Made by a program: the position numbers and the translations under genes
Shown here: positions 34,834 through 44,099 of the stretch, in pieces
Layout of the letters: each line of letters opens with the position of its first letter
Position numbering within the stretch: position 1 is the first letter of the stretch
The notes under the pieces: generated by a model
The model's database searches: none
Seen by the model: the letters and a program-made list of their open reading frames with translations, nothing else
What the model was told of the DNA's origin: nothing
DNA from: GCA-2715645 sp042095375
Lineage (GTDB): Bacteria; Bacteroidota; Bacteroidia; Cytophagales; MED-G16
Assembly (NCBI GenBank): GCA_042095375.1
Contig: JBELBJ010000002.1
Coordinates: 71,469-135,468 of the forward strand
DNA: 64,000 nt
Direction: 5' to 3'

Positions 34834-37725
34834 ATGAATTTTTTAAAATATATTTTATTTTATTTTATTATTCTTTCTGTAAAAGTAATAGGCCAAGATA
34901 ATTCTTTAAATACAAATAGCCTTGAATGGAGAAATATTGGTCCAGCAAATATGATGGGAAGGATTGCTGCAATTGATGCAAGCAATACCGATTATCGAAA
35001 AGTATTAATTGCTTCTGCATCAGGAGGTGTATTTAAATCTAATAATGCTGGAGTTACATGGGAAAGTATATTTGATTTTTATGGGGCAGGTTCAATAGGA
35101 TCAGTCAAATTTGATCAACAAAATCTCAATACTATATGGGTAGGCACAGGAGAATCTGCAAATAGAAATTCTAGTGCATGGGGAGATGGAATATATAAAT
35201 CAATAGATGGTGGAAAATCATTTAAAAATATGGGTCTCAAATCAACACATCAAATTGCGGAAATAGCTATTCATCCTAAGAATTCAAATATAGTTTATGC
35301 AGCAGCTGTTGGACATTTATGGGGATATTCCGGAGATAGAGGATTATTTAAAACCACGGATGGAGGAAAGTCATGGACAAAAGTATTAGGAGGTTTGCCC
35401 AATGATAAAAAAACTGGATGTACTGAAATAGTTTTTCATCCAAAAAATCCAGATATCATGTATGCAGGATTTTATCATAGATTAAGACAACCCGCTAGTT
35501 TTGTTAGCGGAGGAGAACAAGGCGGATTATTCAAATCAGTAGATGGAGGTAAAACCTGGAAAAAAATAATTAAAGGACTAGCAAAAGGTAAAAGTGGAAT
35601 GATAGATGTATCTATACATCAAAATAACCCTAAAATAATTGTAATGGCATATGAAGCGGATGAAAATTTACCTGAAAGTGAGCCTGGAACAGGTGTATAT
35701 ATATCATATGATGAAGGAGAATCCTGGAATTTTCTTCTCAAACATGCAGTTCGACCTTTTTATCATGGACAAATAGAGATTGATCCAATCAATCCTGATA
35801 ATATCTATGTGGTATCAAGAGGTTTTATGATTTCAAATGATGGAGGTAAAACTTTTTCACAAAGAAGATGGAGAACAGATGGAGGGGATGATCATGATAT
35901 GTGGATAGCTCCCTACGACAATAAAATTATGTATTTAGCTACAGATCAAGGATCAAGATTATCGGTAGATGGAGGAAAAACTTGGTTATCACATAATAAT
36001 ATGGCTATTGGTCAATACTATGCTATCGGAGTAGATATGAGAGACCCGTATTATGTTGGAGGAGGTCTACAAGACAATGGACTATGGATGACTCCAAGTA
36101 ATAGTAGAGAATATAGAGGAATATTAAATATGCATAGTACGTGGATTGCAGAAGGGGATGGATTTCATACTCAAATTGACCCTGAAGATTGGAGAACAGT
36201 ATATACTGTTAATCATGTTGGATTTGTTGCTAGACAAAATATTGAAACAAGGGAATATACTTTTATTACTCCAACACCTGAGACAATTATTAACTTTAAA
36301 GAGTTTGTAAATTATAATTATGACGAAACCAGAAATAAATATACAATTGATCCAGGCGAACATTGGTTCTTTAGAGAAAGACCTGATAGACCTCTACTCC
36401 CCCCACAATTTAGATTTAATTGGAGTAGTCCATTTATAATTTCTTCTCATGATTCAAAAAAAGTTTTATTTGGTTCAAATCACCTTTTTCAATCATATGA
36501 TAGAGGTGATAGCTGGAAAATAATTAGCCCTGATCTTACAACAAACGATAAAAAACTAAGAAATACTTCTGATGGAGGTGGGCTTACAAATAGTAACACA
36601 GGTGGAGAAAATCATTTTACAATTATAACAATAAGTGACACTCCTCTTGATACTAATCTAATTTGGATTGGTACTGATGACGGAAATATTCAAATAACTA
36701 GAGATAATGGAATTAATTGGGAAAATGTTAGAAAAAATATTAAAGGAGTTCCAAATAAAACATGGGTTAGTAGAGTCGAAGCATCAAAACATAAAAAAGG
36801 AAGAGCTTATGTTTCATTTGATAACCACCGATTTGATGATAATAAGCCTTATGTTTTTATGACTGATGATTATGGAAAATCTTGGACTAATATTAGTGCC
36901 AACTTACCATTAGATTATTCAGTTTATGTTATTAAAGAAGATTATATTGATGAAAATTTACTTTTTGTTGGAACTGAAAAGTCAGTATATTTTACAATAA
37001 ATAAAGGAATAAATTGGGAAATGTTGGGTGATAAACTTCCTAGTGTAGCAATCCATGACCTAATTATTCATCCAAGGGATGGAGACTTAATTGCTGGAAC
37101 ACATGGAAGAAGTATATGGATATTAGATGACATTTCTCCACTTAGGAAATTAGATAGAAAATCAAATAATCTTACTCCTACAAGAAAAGTTACTAAATGG
37201 ATAAAAATAAATACAGGAAGAAAGCAACCTTTCTTTGAATTTAGAGGTAAAAACCCACCAGATGGAGCAATTATAAATTTTTATAGTAATAAAAATTATA
37301 ATGGAAAATTGACAGTAACCAATATGTCAGGGTTGAATATTTATTCAAAATCAATTTCATTAAATAAAGGAATTAATAGATTTATTTGGCCCTTAGAGCT
37401 TGAAAGAAATAAAGAGGAATTAGATAGTTACAAACAAAAATTTATTGACTTAGTTGATTATTTTAAAAGTAATGTTTCAAATAAGAAAATTCTAATGTCA
37501 TTAGATTTCAATAAAACAAAATCTTTTAATGAAATAAACAAATTGAGAAAAGTTCTTCTTGATAATTATGGTATGTATGCTGAAGGAAAAAAAATATTCG
37601 GTGATAAAATTTATAAAAAATTTGATGCATCACCAGGAAATTATAAGGTTTATATAGAATTAGATAATGGAGAAGTATACTCAAATACAATTGATGTTAG
37701 AGATGATCCTATTAAATCTAATTAA
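34834..37725 (+). CDS. Secreted BNR/sortilin-type beta-propeller protein
   Basis: 963 residues from the ATG at 34834. An alternative ATG at 34822 overlaps the previous stop and adds four residues. Signal peptide (ends VIGQ). Residues about 25-790 hold at least ten Asp-box (BNR) units of the form SxDGGKSW, for example TTDGGKSWTKV, SVDGGKTWKKI, SVDGGKTWLSH, SYDRGDSWKI and MTDDYGKSWTNI, giving a VPS10/sortilin-like ten-bladed propeller. The C-terminal 150 residues are a separate domain with LDNGEVYSNTIDVRDDP. No type IX secretion tail is seen. Often labelled glycosyl hydrolase, but no catalytic residues can be assigned. Last bases overlap the convergent S9 gene by eight. Confidence 0.88.
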   Translation: MNFLKYILFYFIILSVKVIGQDNSLNTNSLEWRNIGPANMMGRIAAIDASNTDYRKVLIASASGGVFKSNNAGVTWESIFDFYGAGSIGSVKFDQQNLNTIWVGTGESANRNSSAWGDGIYKSIDGGKSFKNMGLKSTHQIAEIAIHPKNSNIVYAAAVGHLWGYSGDRGLFKTTDGGKSWTKVLGGLPNDKKTGCTEIVFHPKNPDIMYAGFYHRLRQPASFVSGGEQGGLFKSVDGGKTWKKIIKGLAKGKSGMIDVSIHQNNPKIIVMAYEADENLPESEPGTGVYISYDEGESWNFLLKHAVRPFYHGQIEIDPINPDNIYVVSRGFMISNDGGKTFSQRRWRTDGGDDHDMWIAPYDNKIMYLATDQGSRLSVDGGKTWLSHNNMAIGQYYAIGVDMRDPYYVGGGLQDNGLWMTPSNSREYRGILNMHSTWIAEGDGFHTQIDPEDWRTVYTVNHVGFVARQNIETREYTFITPTPETIINFKEFVNYNYDETRNKYTIDPGEHWFFRERPDRPLLPPQFRFNWSSPFIISSHDSKKVLFGSNHLFQSYDRGDSWKIISPDLTTNDKKLRNTSDGGGLTNSNTGGENHFTIITISDTPLDTNLIWIGTDDGNIQITRDNGINWENVRKNIKGVPNKTWVSRVEASKHKKGRAYVSFDNHRFDDNKPYVFMTDDYGKSWTNISANLPLDYSVYVIKEDYIDENLLFVGTEKSVYFTINKGINWEMLGDKLPSVAIHDLIIHPRDGDLIAGTHGRSIWILDDISPLRKLDRKSNNLTPTRKVTKWIKINTGRKQPFFEFRGKNPPDGAIINFYSNKNYNGKLTVTNMSGLNIYSKSISLNKGINRFIWPLELERNKEELDSYKQKFIDLVDYFKSNVSNKKILMSLDFNKTKSFNEINKLRKVLLDNYGMYAEGKKIFGDKIYKKFDASPGNYKVYIELDNGEVYSNTIDVRDDPIKSN

Positions 37726-39829
37726 TATCTCCTTTTGAAAGTCTTTGTAAAAAATCAGCAGTAGCTTTATTTACATTCATTTGATTTTCAAACAGCATAA
37801 AATGATGAGTGTCATCAACTATAACCATTGTTTCAATGTAAACTTTTTTATTTCTTAATCTTTGCACAAGATCTGTACTCTGTCTGAAATCCACATTTCT
37901 ATCGTCATCCGCATGAATTATTAAAACAGGAGATTCCCATGTATCAACATCAGCAACTGGAGACGATTCCCATGCCGTAGTTCTACCAAGGTTATAATCA
38001 GAGGGTTTTTCATAATAATTAGAATTTAGGTAACTATATCTTGTCCAATCATGTACACCATGTATATCAACCCCTCCTGAAAATAATTCCGAATCCCTTC
38101 CTAAAGCCATCGCTGTTAAAAAGCCTCCATAACTACCCCCATAAACATAAATCCTTTTTGGATCTATATTTTTTTGAGACTTTAACCATAAACCAGAAGC
38201 TTTAATATCTTGATATTCAGAAGCTCCTTTAGCCCTTCCATCAATTGGATTATGAAATTCATATCCATATCCAATTCCTAATCTGAAATTTACTGAAATC
38301 ACTACAAATCCTTGATTTGCTAAGTATTGATTTAAGGCATAAGCATTAGAATAATAGGATGAATAATGCCATCCTAATAACATTTGTCTTGGAGGACCTC
38401 CATGAATATAAATAATAGCAGGTTTATTTTTTTTACCATCATTTTTTTCAAATTTCGTTGCATGAATTTGAATACCATCAAGAGAATTAAATTTTATTTG
38501 GGTAGGAACAACCATTTTTTTTGATGGAAAATCATTAGGAATCCTATCTTGTGACAATATTTTTTTTGAACTTTTTTCTAAATTAATTATAGTTGGGAGA
38601 GGAGGTCTTGAGGAAGTAGCACTTATGTATGCAATATTTTTTAAATCTCCTGTAACTAGTGGCGTCCACTCCAATCCTTTTCCATTTGTTAATACCTCCA
38701 TATCAGACTTATCTACTGAAACTTTAACTATATGCCTTCTATCAATATCATATTTATCATCACCAGTGTTGGCAGTAAAAACAAGTGATTTTTTGTCTGG
38801 TGAGAGTTTTATATATTCACACATAAATTCACCGGGTGTAAGCAGTAACTCTTCCCCGCCATCTTCTGAAATAGAATAAAGATGAGGCCAACCATCATGA
38901 TAAGAAAGAAAGACAATTCTATTTTTTGCCCAATGTAAATTTGTTCCTCCATGAGTTCTTGGAAGTGATCCTCTTAGAGTTTTAGGTGGTTCCCATAAAA
39001 CTTTAGATTTTGAAGAGTTTAAGTTAGTCTTAACAATTTTCCATGGAATATGCCTTGCACCAAGAAATGAATCAGGCTTTCCAGCTGCTCCAGGTCGTCT
39101 AATAAAAACAATTTCAGTGCCATCAGGAGACCATCTTGGAGACGAATCTCTATCAAATGATGGGTCAAGCCATTTAATTGGAATATCTTTATTTTGAAAA
39201 ATCCCTATAAATGACCTATCAGTCCTATATGATACAAATGCAACTTTTGTTCCATCAGGAGACCAAATATGAGATCCATTTCTACCTCTTGAATGAAAAA
39301 GTTTTTTTGGTTCTCCCTCACCATTAATAGATGATACCCATAATTGTCCATTTTTAATGTAAGCAACTTTATCATTATTAGGAGAAATCACTGGATTAAT
39401 TCCTTCGTCAATTAAAATTGGATTTCCACCTGAAAAAGGAAAACTCCAAATTTGTACTTTAGGTGGTAATGGATTAAAAGTTGGATTTACAGGTAACTCA
39501 TCATCCCAATTAGATCCAAAATCACCTCCTCTAACATAAACAACCCAATTTCCATCTGATGAAACAGATAGACTAGATATTTCTTGTCCATCATCAGACA
39601 TATATGAAGTTAGTTGCCTAGGTATAAAATCATTTCCTTCTGCTACATAAATATTTCTTTTGCCCTGTTCATCAAACGCCCAAGCAATTTTGGAGGATTT
39701 CGAAGATCCAGTCAATTCATTAGGAAATGGATAAGATTTTATTTGATCTAAAGTGAAATCTTGAGATAAAAGATCAAAAGAAAAAAATAAAAAGAATAAA
39801 AAGAATAAAAAGAAATTATTTGATTTCAT
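37718..39829 (-). CDS. S9-family (prolyl oligopeptidase type) exported peptidase
   Basis: 703 residues. Very Phe-rich signal peptide ending LLSQ. Residues about 25-430 are a WD40/PD40-type propeller (SVSSDGNWVVYV, WSPDGTKVAFVS, WSPDGTEIVFIRRPG). The C-terminal alpha/beta-hydrolase domain has the nucleophile in YGGSYGGFLTA, acid in IHADDDRNVDF, and His in VDDTHHFMLFE. Expected to cleave short peptides in the periplasm. The start overlaps the end of the upstream membrane-protein gene by 14 bases. The signal-peptide coding region contains a triple 9-base repeat (listed separately). Confidence 0.92.
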   Translation of the reverse strand: MKSNNFFLFFLFFLFFSFDLLSQDFTLDQIKSYPFPNELTGSSKSSKIAWAFDEQGKRNIYVAEGNDFIPRQLTSYMSDDGQEISSLSVSSDGNWVVYVRGGDFGSNWDDELPVNPTFNPLPPKVQIWSFPFSGGNPILIDEGINPVISPNNDKVAYIKNGQLWVSSINGEGEPKKLFHSRGRNGSHIWSPDGTKVAFVSYRTDRSFIGIFQNKDIPIKWLDPSFDRDSSPRWSPDGTEIVFIRRPGAAGKPDSFLGARHIPWKIVKTNLNSSKSKVLWEPPKTLRGSLPRTHGGTNLHWAKNRIVFLSYHDGWPHLYSISEDGGEELLLTPGEFMCEYIKLSPDKKSLVFTANTGDDKYDIDRRHIVKVSVDKSDMEVLTNGKGLEWTPLVTGDLKNIAYISATSSRPPLPTIINLEKSSKKILSQDRIPNDFPSKKMVVPTQIKFNSLDGIQIHATKFEKNDGKKNKPAIIYIHGGPPRQMLLGWHYSSYYSNAYALNQYLANQGFVVISVNFRLGIGYGYEFHNPIDGRAKGASEYQDIKASGLWLKSQKNIDPKRIYVYGGSYGGFLTAMALGRDSELFSGGVDIHGVHDWTRYSYLNSNYYEKPSDYNLGRTTAWESSPVADVDTWESPVLIIHADDDRNVDFRQSTDLVQRLRNKKVYIETMVIVDDTHHFMLFENQMNVNKATADFLQRLSKGDIN
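39785..39811 (-). repeat. Three perfect 9-base tandem repeats in the S9 signal-peptide coding region
   Basis: On the plus strand the unit AATAAAAAG occurs three times in a row. On the coding strand this encodes repeated FLF-type residues in the hydrophobic core of the S9 peptidase signal peptide. The unit is three codons long, so gain or loss of a copy keeps the frame and only changes the length of the hydrophobic core. Confidence 0.8.
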
Positions 39830-40265
39830 AAGAACCTATTTTTATGTGAGCATATAAACTTAAAGTAAATAAAATAAGAGCAGCCCACATCAAATAAATA
39901 AAATGTGAACTAGGTATCCAATTATAAGCTAGAATTAAATTAACAATCAATAAACTTCCTAAAGCATAAAATATTCTTATTCTAACATAAGAAATTTTTA
40001 ATATTTTTTCAGAAGAAAATGCTAAAAGCATTGTGCCAATCCCTATTACATATAAACCTAAAAATCTATATATCTGAGTTAAATATTCTGACAAAGTTTT
40101 GTTTTTTTCAGATGAAAAAAGTTCATCAAATGTCATATTTAATCTTTCCTCATTAGCAACCTGATCCAACATCCATGGTTCATCCGAAATCATCCATCTA
40201 ACTCCAGATATTATTAAAGTTACACTAATTAAAAGCAGAGGTATTCTCAATAAATATTTTATCAT
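39816..40265 (-). CDS. Four-helix membrane protein, unknown
   Basis: 149 residues. Four hydrophobic helices (about 4-22, 65-85, 92-112 and 118-138), with a polar loop (EPWMLDQVANEERLNMTF) between the first two. The layout is reminiscent of DUF4345-like proteins, but the match is not certain. It sits between the S10 and S9 peptidase genes, with a six-base gap before and a 14-base overlap after, so it is co-transcribed with them. Confidence 0.65.
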   Translation of the reverse strand: MIKYLLRIPLLLISVTLIISGVRWMISDEPWMLDQVANEERLNMTFDELFSSEKNKTLSEYLTQIYRFLGLYVIGIGTMLLAFSSEKILKISYVRIRIFYALGSLLIVNLILAYNWIPSSHFIYLMWAALILFTLSLYAHIKIGSYEIK

Positions 40266-40271
40266 TAATAT

Positions 40272-41747
40272 CTAATATTTTGCTGAGCTTTTTGGTAATG
40301 TTTTAGATATAAACTCTCTAATATCATCATTGGAGTTTTTCAAATCCTCTCTCCTTAAATACATCATATGCCCACTCTCATATCCTTTAAAATACAATCT
40401 ATCCTTCATCTTTCCACTTGGATCGATATGCCACATAGTATACTTAGCATCATAGTATTGAGTAGCACCATCATAATAACCTGACTGAATCATTACATTA
40501 AGAAATGGATTTTTTGCCATAGCCTGTCTTAAATTATCTCCCGTTTTGTCATTATCCCGATTCCATGGCCTAACATTTCCCCAAACATTATAGTTCATAT
40601 TAGTTTCATACTTTAATTCATTTTTTAAATAGTATTGCATTGCAGGTGTAAAAGCATGATCCCATGCATCAAGCTCTGGATAACTACCAACAGTTACTCC
40701 AGCATTTTTTTTATCTATACCTCTATATCTTGAATCTAATCTTCCTAGAATAAAACCTTCATTATACAATAATTTTTTCCAAAAGTATTGATTTGTTACA
40801 TCAAGATTGTTGTCAATAAAATCTCTTTCAGTTAAACCTGAATATTTTCCAGCAGCCTTAGCTATTTCTTTTCTTTTTGAATCTGAAACTGAATTTCCAA
40901 GAGTGATTGCAGGTAAAAATTCATTGATAGTAAATTTTTCAACCTCATCCAATAAATCTAAAAGTTGTTTATTTTGTAATTCATCTTCTAATTTTTTATG
41001 ATACCAAGCGGTAGCTGCAAAGTATGGTAATCTTAAAGCAGAGTTAACAGGCCCGTCTCTTTTAATTCCAAGACCAGTCGGTGAAACTAAAATAACACCA
41101 TTTAAATATGTAGTATGCCATCTACTTTGAAGTTCTAATGCAAGACCAGAGCATCTTGTAGTACCATAACTTTCACCAATTAGATATTTTGGTGAAAGCC
41201 ATCTATTATATTTATTTATAAAATCTTCTATCCACTGTGCTAGATATTTTATATCAGAATTTACACCAAAAAAATTCGCTCTATCATAGTCTTTGTCTAG
41301 AATTCTAGAGAGTCCAACGTTTACTGGATTAACATATACAATATCTGCTACATCAATAATTGAATACGGATTATCTTTAATACCATATGGTTGTGTCGGA
41401 AAACCTTCATCATCTATATTTAAAGTTCTTGGGCTAGTATATCCCATATGCATCCATATAGATGCTGCACCTGGCCCTCCGTTAAAAGAAATAAAAAGAG
41501 GTCTTTTTTTTACATCTTTTACATCTGTTCTTTTATAATAGGTATAAAATAAAGTAGCGACAGCTTTATCATCCTCACTCCAAACAGGGAGTGTTCCCGC
41601 TGTTGCAGAATAAGGAATCCTGTTTCCATTAACTGTTACAAAATGATTGGTAACGACACTACTTTCTGCCTCGATACTTCTAGTTTGTGCATAAGAATTA
41701 GTAAAAAAAATACTTAAAAAAATTATTTGGATTATTGTTGTTTTCAT
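40272..41747 (-). CDS. S10-family serine carboxypeptidase, exported
   Basis: 491 residues from the ATG at 41747, which begins a clean signal peptide (MKTTIIQIIFLSIFFTNSYA). An upstream ATG at 41807 would add 20 residues and a second hydrophobic stretch, so it is less likely. Carboxypeptidase Y-type alpha/beta hydrolase: PLFISFNGGPGAASIWMHMG (oxyanion region), YLIGESYGTTR (nucleophile), SGYYDGATQYYDAKY (Asp) and FKGYESGHMMYLR (His). Releases C-terminal residues from peptides. Divergent from the nuclease operon at 41833. Confidence 0.92.
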   Translation of the reverse strand: MKTTIIQIIFLSIFFTNSYAQTRSIEAESSVVTNHFVTVNGNRIPYSATAGTLPVWSEDDKAVATLFYTYYKRTDVKDVKKRPLFISFNGGPGAASIWMHMGYTSPRTLNIDDEGFPTQPYGIKDNPYSIIDVADIVYVNPVNVGLSRILDKDYDRANFFGVNSDIKYLAQWIEDFINKYNRWLSPKYLIGESYGTTRCSGLALELQSRWHTTYLNGVILVSPTGLGIKRDGPVNSALRLPYFAATAWYHKKLEDELQNKQLLDLLDEVEKFTINEFLPAITLGNSVSDSKRKEIAKAAGKYSGLTERDFIDNNLDVTNQYFWKKLLYNEGFILGRLDSRYRGIDKKNAGVTVGSYPELDAWDHAFTPAMQYYLKNELKYETNMNYNVWGNVRPWNRDNDKTGDNLRQAMAKNPFLNVMIQSGYYDGATQYYDAKYTMWHIDPSGKMKDRLYFKGYESGHMMYLRREDLKNSNDDIREFISKTLPKSSAKY

Positions 41748-41787
41748 TTTAATAAAAATTTTTATTATTAAATATATTAAAAAATTA

Positions 41788-41818
41788 TTGAACAACTTAT
41801 TTAGCATTGCTAAACTTG
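41788..41818 (+). promoter_or_regulatory. Promoter of the nuclease / fusion-protein operon
   Basis: TTG at 41788-41790, 20 bases, then TAAACTTG at 41811-41818. This matches the Bacteroidota layout TTG-N(19-21)-TAnnTTTG with one mismatch. A start site about 7 bases downstream would leave a leader of only about 8 bases before the ATG at 41833. Confidence 0.6.
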
Positions 41819-41832
41819 TACAAATTATTTAA

Positions 41833-42594
41833 ATGGATTTAAATATACTAAAAGATAAAAATTCTCATCCAAGAGACTCTAGAATAAAATTTGATTCAGA
41901 AAATCATATTTATTCGATTGATGATAACAATAATTATATCTCAGTTACTCAATTAATTAGTAATTTTTTTCCACGCTTTGATAAAGATTATTGGGCAAAT
42001 AAGGAAAGTATTAAAACTGGTATGCCTAAAAAAGAAATAATTAAAGGATGGGATGAAAAAGGAAGAAAAGCAAGAGAATCAGGCACTCATATGCACCTAC
42101 AAATTGAAAAATATTATAACAATATTGAATATGAAAAAAATATTGAAATCTTAAAGTTTTTAGAATTTGAAAAAAAATATATTAAAGACAAACACCAAGC
42201 ATATAGAACAGAATGGAAAATATTTGATGAAGATAGTTTTCTTGCCGGAACAGTTGATATGGTTTATAAAAAAAAAGAAGGCGAGTTATTTATTTTTGAT
42301 TGGAAAAGAAGCAAGAATATTATTAATAAAGATGGAACAATAGATAATAAAAATCCTTTTGAAAATGGTAAAAAAGGATTAAGTCATCTTAGTTCTACCG
42401 ATTACAATAAATATACACTTCAACAAAATATTTATAAATATATTTTAGAGAAAAATTATGATAAAAAAATTTCAAGTATGAATTTATTAATCCTTCATCC
42501 TAACTATTTAACCTTTCATATAGTTCAAGTTCCAGAAATGAAAGATGAAACTGAATACTTAATTGAGAAAAGTAAAAAAAATATTAGGTTATGA
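41833..42594 (+). CDS. PD-(D/E)XK nuclease, RecB/Cas4-like
   Basis: 253 residues with the full motif order of the RecB/AddB/Cas4 exonuclease family: His88 in SGTHMHLQIEKY, Asp142 in AGTVDMVYK, Asp156 and Lys158 in FIFDWKRSKN, and Gln197/Tyr201 in LQQNIYKYIL. No helicase domain and no Cys cluster for an iron-sulfur centre is visible, so it differs from Cas4 and AddB. Expected to be a metal-dependent DNA nuclease. There are no cas genes nearby. The stop overlaps the next ATG as ATGA (42591-42594), so it is translationally coupled to the methyltransferase-glycosylase fusion. Confidence 0.85.
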   Translation: MDLNILKDKNSHPRDSRIKFDSENHIYSIDDNNNYISVTQLISNFFPRFDKDYWANKESIKTGMPKKEIIKGWDEKGRKARESGTHMHLQIEKYYNNIEYEKNIEILKFLEFEKKYIKDKHQAYRTEWKIFDEDSFLAGTVDMVYKKKEGELFIFDWKRSKNIINKDGTIDNKNPFENGKKGLSHLSSTDYNKYTLQQNIYKYILEKNYDKKISSMNLLILHPNYLTFHIVQVPEMKDETEYLIEKSKKNIRL

Positions 42595-44096
42595 AAATTA
42601 GTTATCCTGCCATTCTAGATGGTGGATTATCATATCCATTGGAAAAAAATGGATTAGATATTAAAAACAATTTATGGGTATCTGAATTATTAATTTCCAA
42701 TCCAAAAGCAATAAAAAAAGCACATATTGATTATATAGACTCTGGAGCTGAAATTATTACTTCTTCAAGCTACCAAGCATCATTCAATTTATTGAAGAAT
42801 AGAGGATACGATGAATCAAAATCCAAAGAAATAATATTAAAATCAATAAAAATATTAAAGCAGCTAAAAAAAAAATATAAGAAGAATTTCATCATAGCAG
42901 CAAGCATAGGACCATATGGATCATCACTTGCGGATGGTTCTGAATATAAAGGTTTAAAAAATATTGATGATGAAAAAATTTATAAGTTCTACAAAAAAAA
43001 AGTTGATATTTTAGATAAATCAGAAGCGGATTTGTTAGCATTTGAAACAATTCCCAGTTTTAAAGAAGCCAAAGTAATATCAAAAATTATCAAATCTGCA
43101 AAAAAAAAGTGCTGGATTTCATTTAGTTGTCAAAATGAAAAAGAAATAAATGACGGGACTCATATAGAAAAATGTTGCATTCTTCTAAAAAATCATCCTA
43201 AAGTTTTTGCAATTGGAATTAATTGTACATCCCCTATCTATATATCAAATTTGATTCAAATTATTAAAAAAAAAATTACAAATAAAAAAATTATTGCATA
43301 CCCAAATTCAGGTGAAATATATGATGGTAAAAAAAAAGTTTGGAGAGGAAATGTAATCCGTTCTTTTGAATCATATATTGATGAATGGTTAACATTAGGA
43401 GTTGATATTTTAGGAGGTTGTTGTAGAGTTGGGCCTGAAGAAATAAAGAAAATTAAAAGAAAAGCTGATTTATTTAAATTAGATGGGAAAAAAAATTTTT
43501 CTAAACCATTTGAAAAGTTAAAATCTGATCCAGTTATGAGGTTTTTAATTTCAAAATTTGGAAAAAATATTGATTTAACGGACAGATATAATTCCAATTA
43601 TTCAAAAGCATTATCCGATCTAATAATTGAGCAACAAATAAGTTTCAAAGCTGCTATAACAATAAAGAAAAAATTTAATTCATTAATTAAAAATTTGACA
43701 AATAATGAAATTATAGAATTGCCATCAAAAAATTTTCAAAGTATTGGAATTTCAAAAAGAAAAATTGAATATATAAAAAATGTATATGAGTTTTTTAAAA
43801 CCAAAAACAATAACTTAAAAGAAATGTCTGATCAAGAAGTAATACAATATTTAACTAAAATAAAAGGAGTTGGAAAATGGACTGCAGAAATGTTTTTGAT
43901 ATTTATATTATTTAGAACGAATATTTTTTCTAATAATGATCTTGCCTTAATTAATAGTGTAAAAATTAATTATGGAATTAAGAACTTAACTGAAAATAAA
44001 CTTGAAAAATTAATTAATTTATGGAATCCATATAAAACCATAGCTTCATTGTTACTATGGAAATCCATTGAAGAAAAAATTTTTTATAAAAAATAA
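42591..44096 (+). CDS. Fusion: homocysteine S-methyltransferase + AlkA-type DNA-3-methyladenine glycosylase
   Basis: 501 residues in one uninterrupted frame. Residues 1-290 are a homocysteine S-methyltransferase (MmuM/BHMT type) barrel: ILDGGLSYPLE, zinc ligands Cys212 (GINCTSP) and Cys277/Cys278 (LGGCCRVGP), ITSSSYQASF and IGPYGSSLADGSEY. A basic linker of about 20 residues follows. Residues about 312-495 are a helix-hairpin-helix-GPD DNA glycosylase: SDPVMRFLISKFG, DLIIEQQISFKAA, hairpin TKIKGVGKWTAEMF at 422-435 and candidate catalytic Asp450 in NNDLALINS. Each half is close to the length of the free-standing enzyme, and key residues are kept in both. Expected activities: methyl transfer to homocysteine, and excision of alkylated bases. 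The physical link is unusual. Confidence 0.88.
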   Translation: MKISYPAILDGGLSYPLEKNGLDIKNNLWVSELLISNPKAIKKAHIDYIDSGAEIITSSSYQASFNLLKNRGYDESKSKEIILKSIKILKQLKKKYKKNFIIAASIGPYGSSLADGSEYKGLKNIDDEKIYKFYKKKVDILDKSEADLLAFETIPSFKEAKVISKIIKSAKKKCWISFSCQNEKEINDGTHIEKCCILLKNHPKVFAIGINCTSPIYISNLIQIIKKKITNKKIIAYPNSGEIYDGKKKVWRGNVIRSFESYIDEWLTLGVDILGGCCRVGPEEIKKIKRKADLFKLDGKKNFSKPFEKLKSDPVMRFLISKFGKNIDLTDRYNSNYSKALSDLIIEQQISFKAAITIKKKFNSLIKNLTNNEIIELPSKNFQSIGISKRKIEYIKNVYEFFKTKNNNLKEMSDQEVIQYLTKIKGVGKWTAEMFLIFILFRTNIFSNNDLALINSVKINYGIKNLTENKLEKLINLWNPYKTIASLLLWKSIEEKIFYKK

Positions 44097-44099
44097 GTT

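Noticed and set aside
41833..42594. Cas4 of a CRISPR system
   Set aside because: RecB/Cas4-like motifs are present, but there is no iron-sulfur Cys cluster, no array and no other cas gene.
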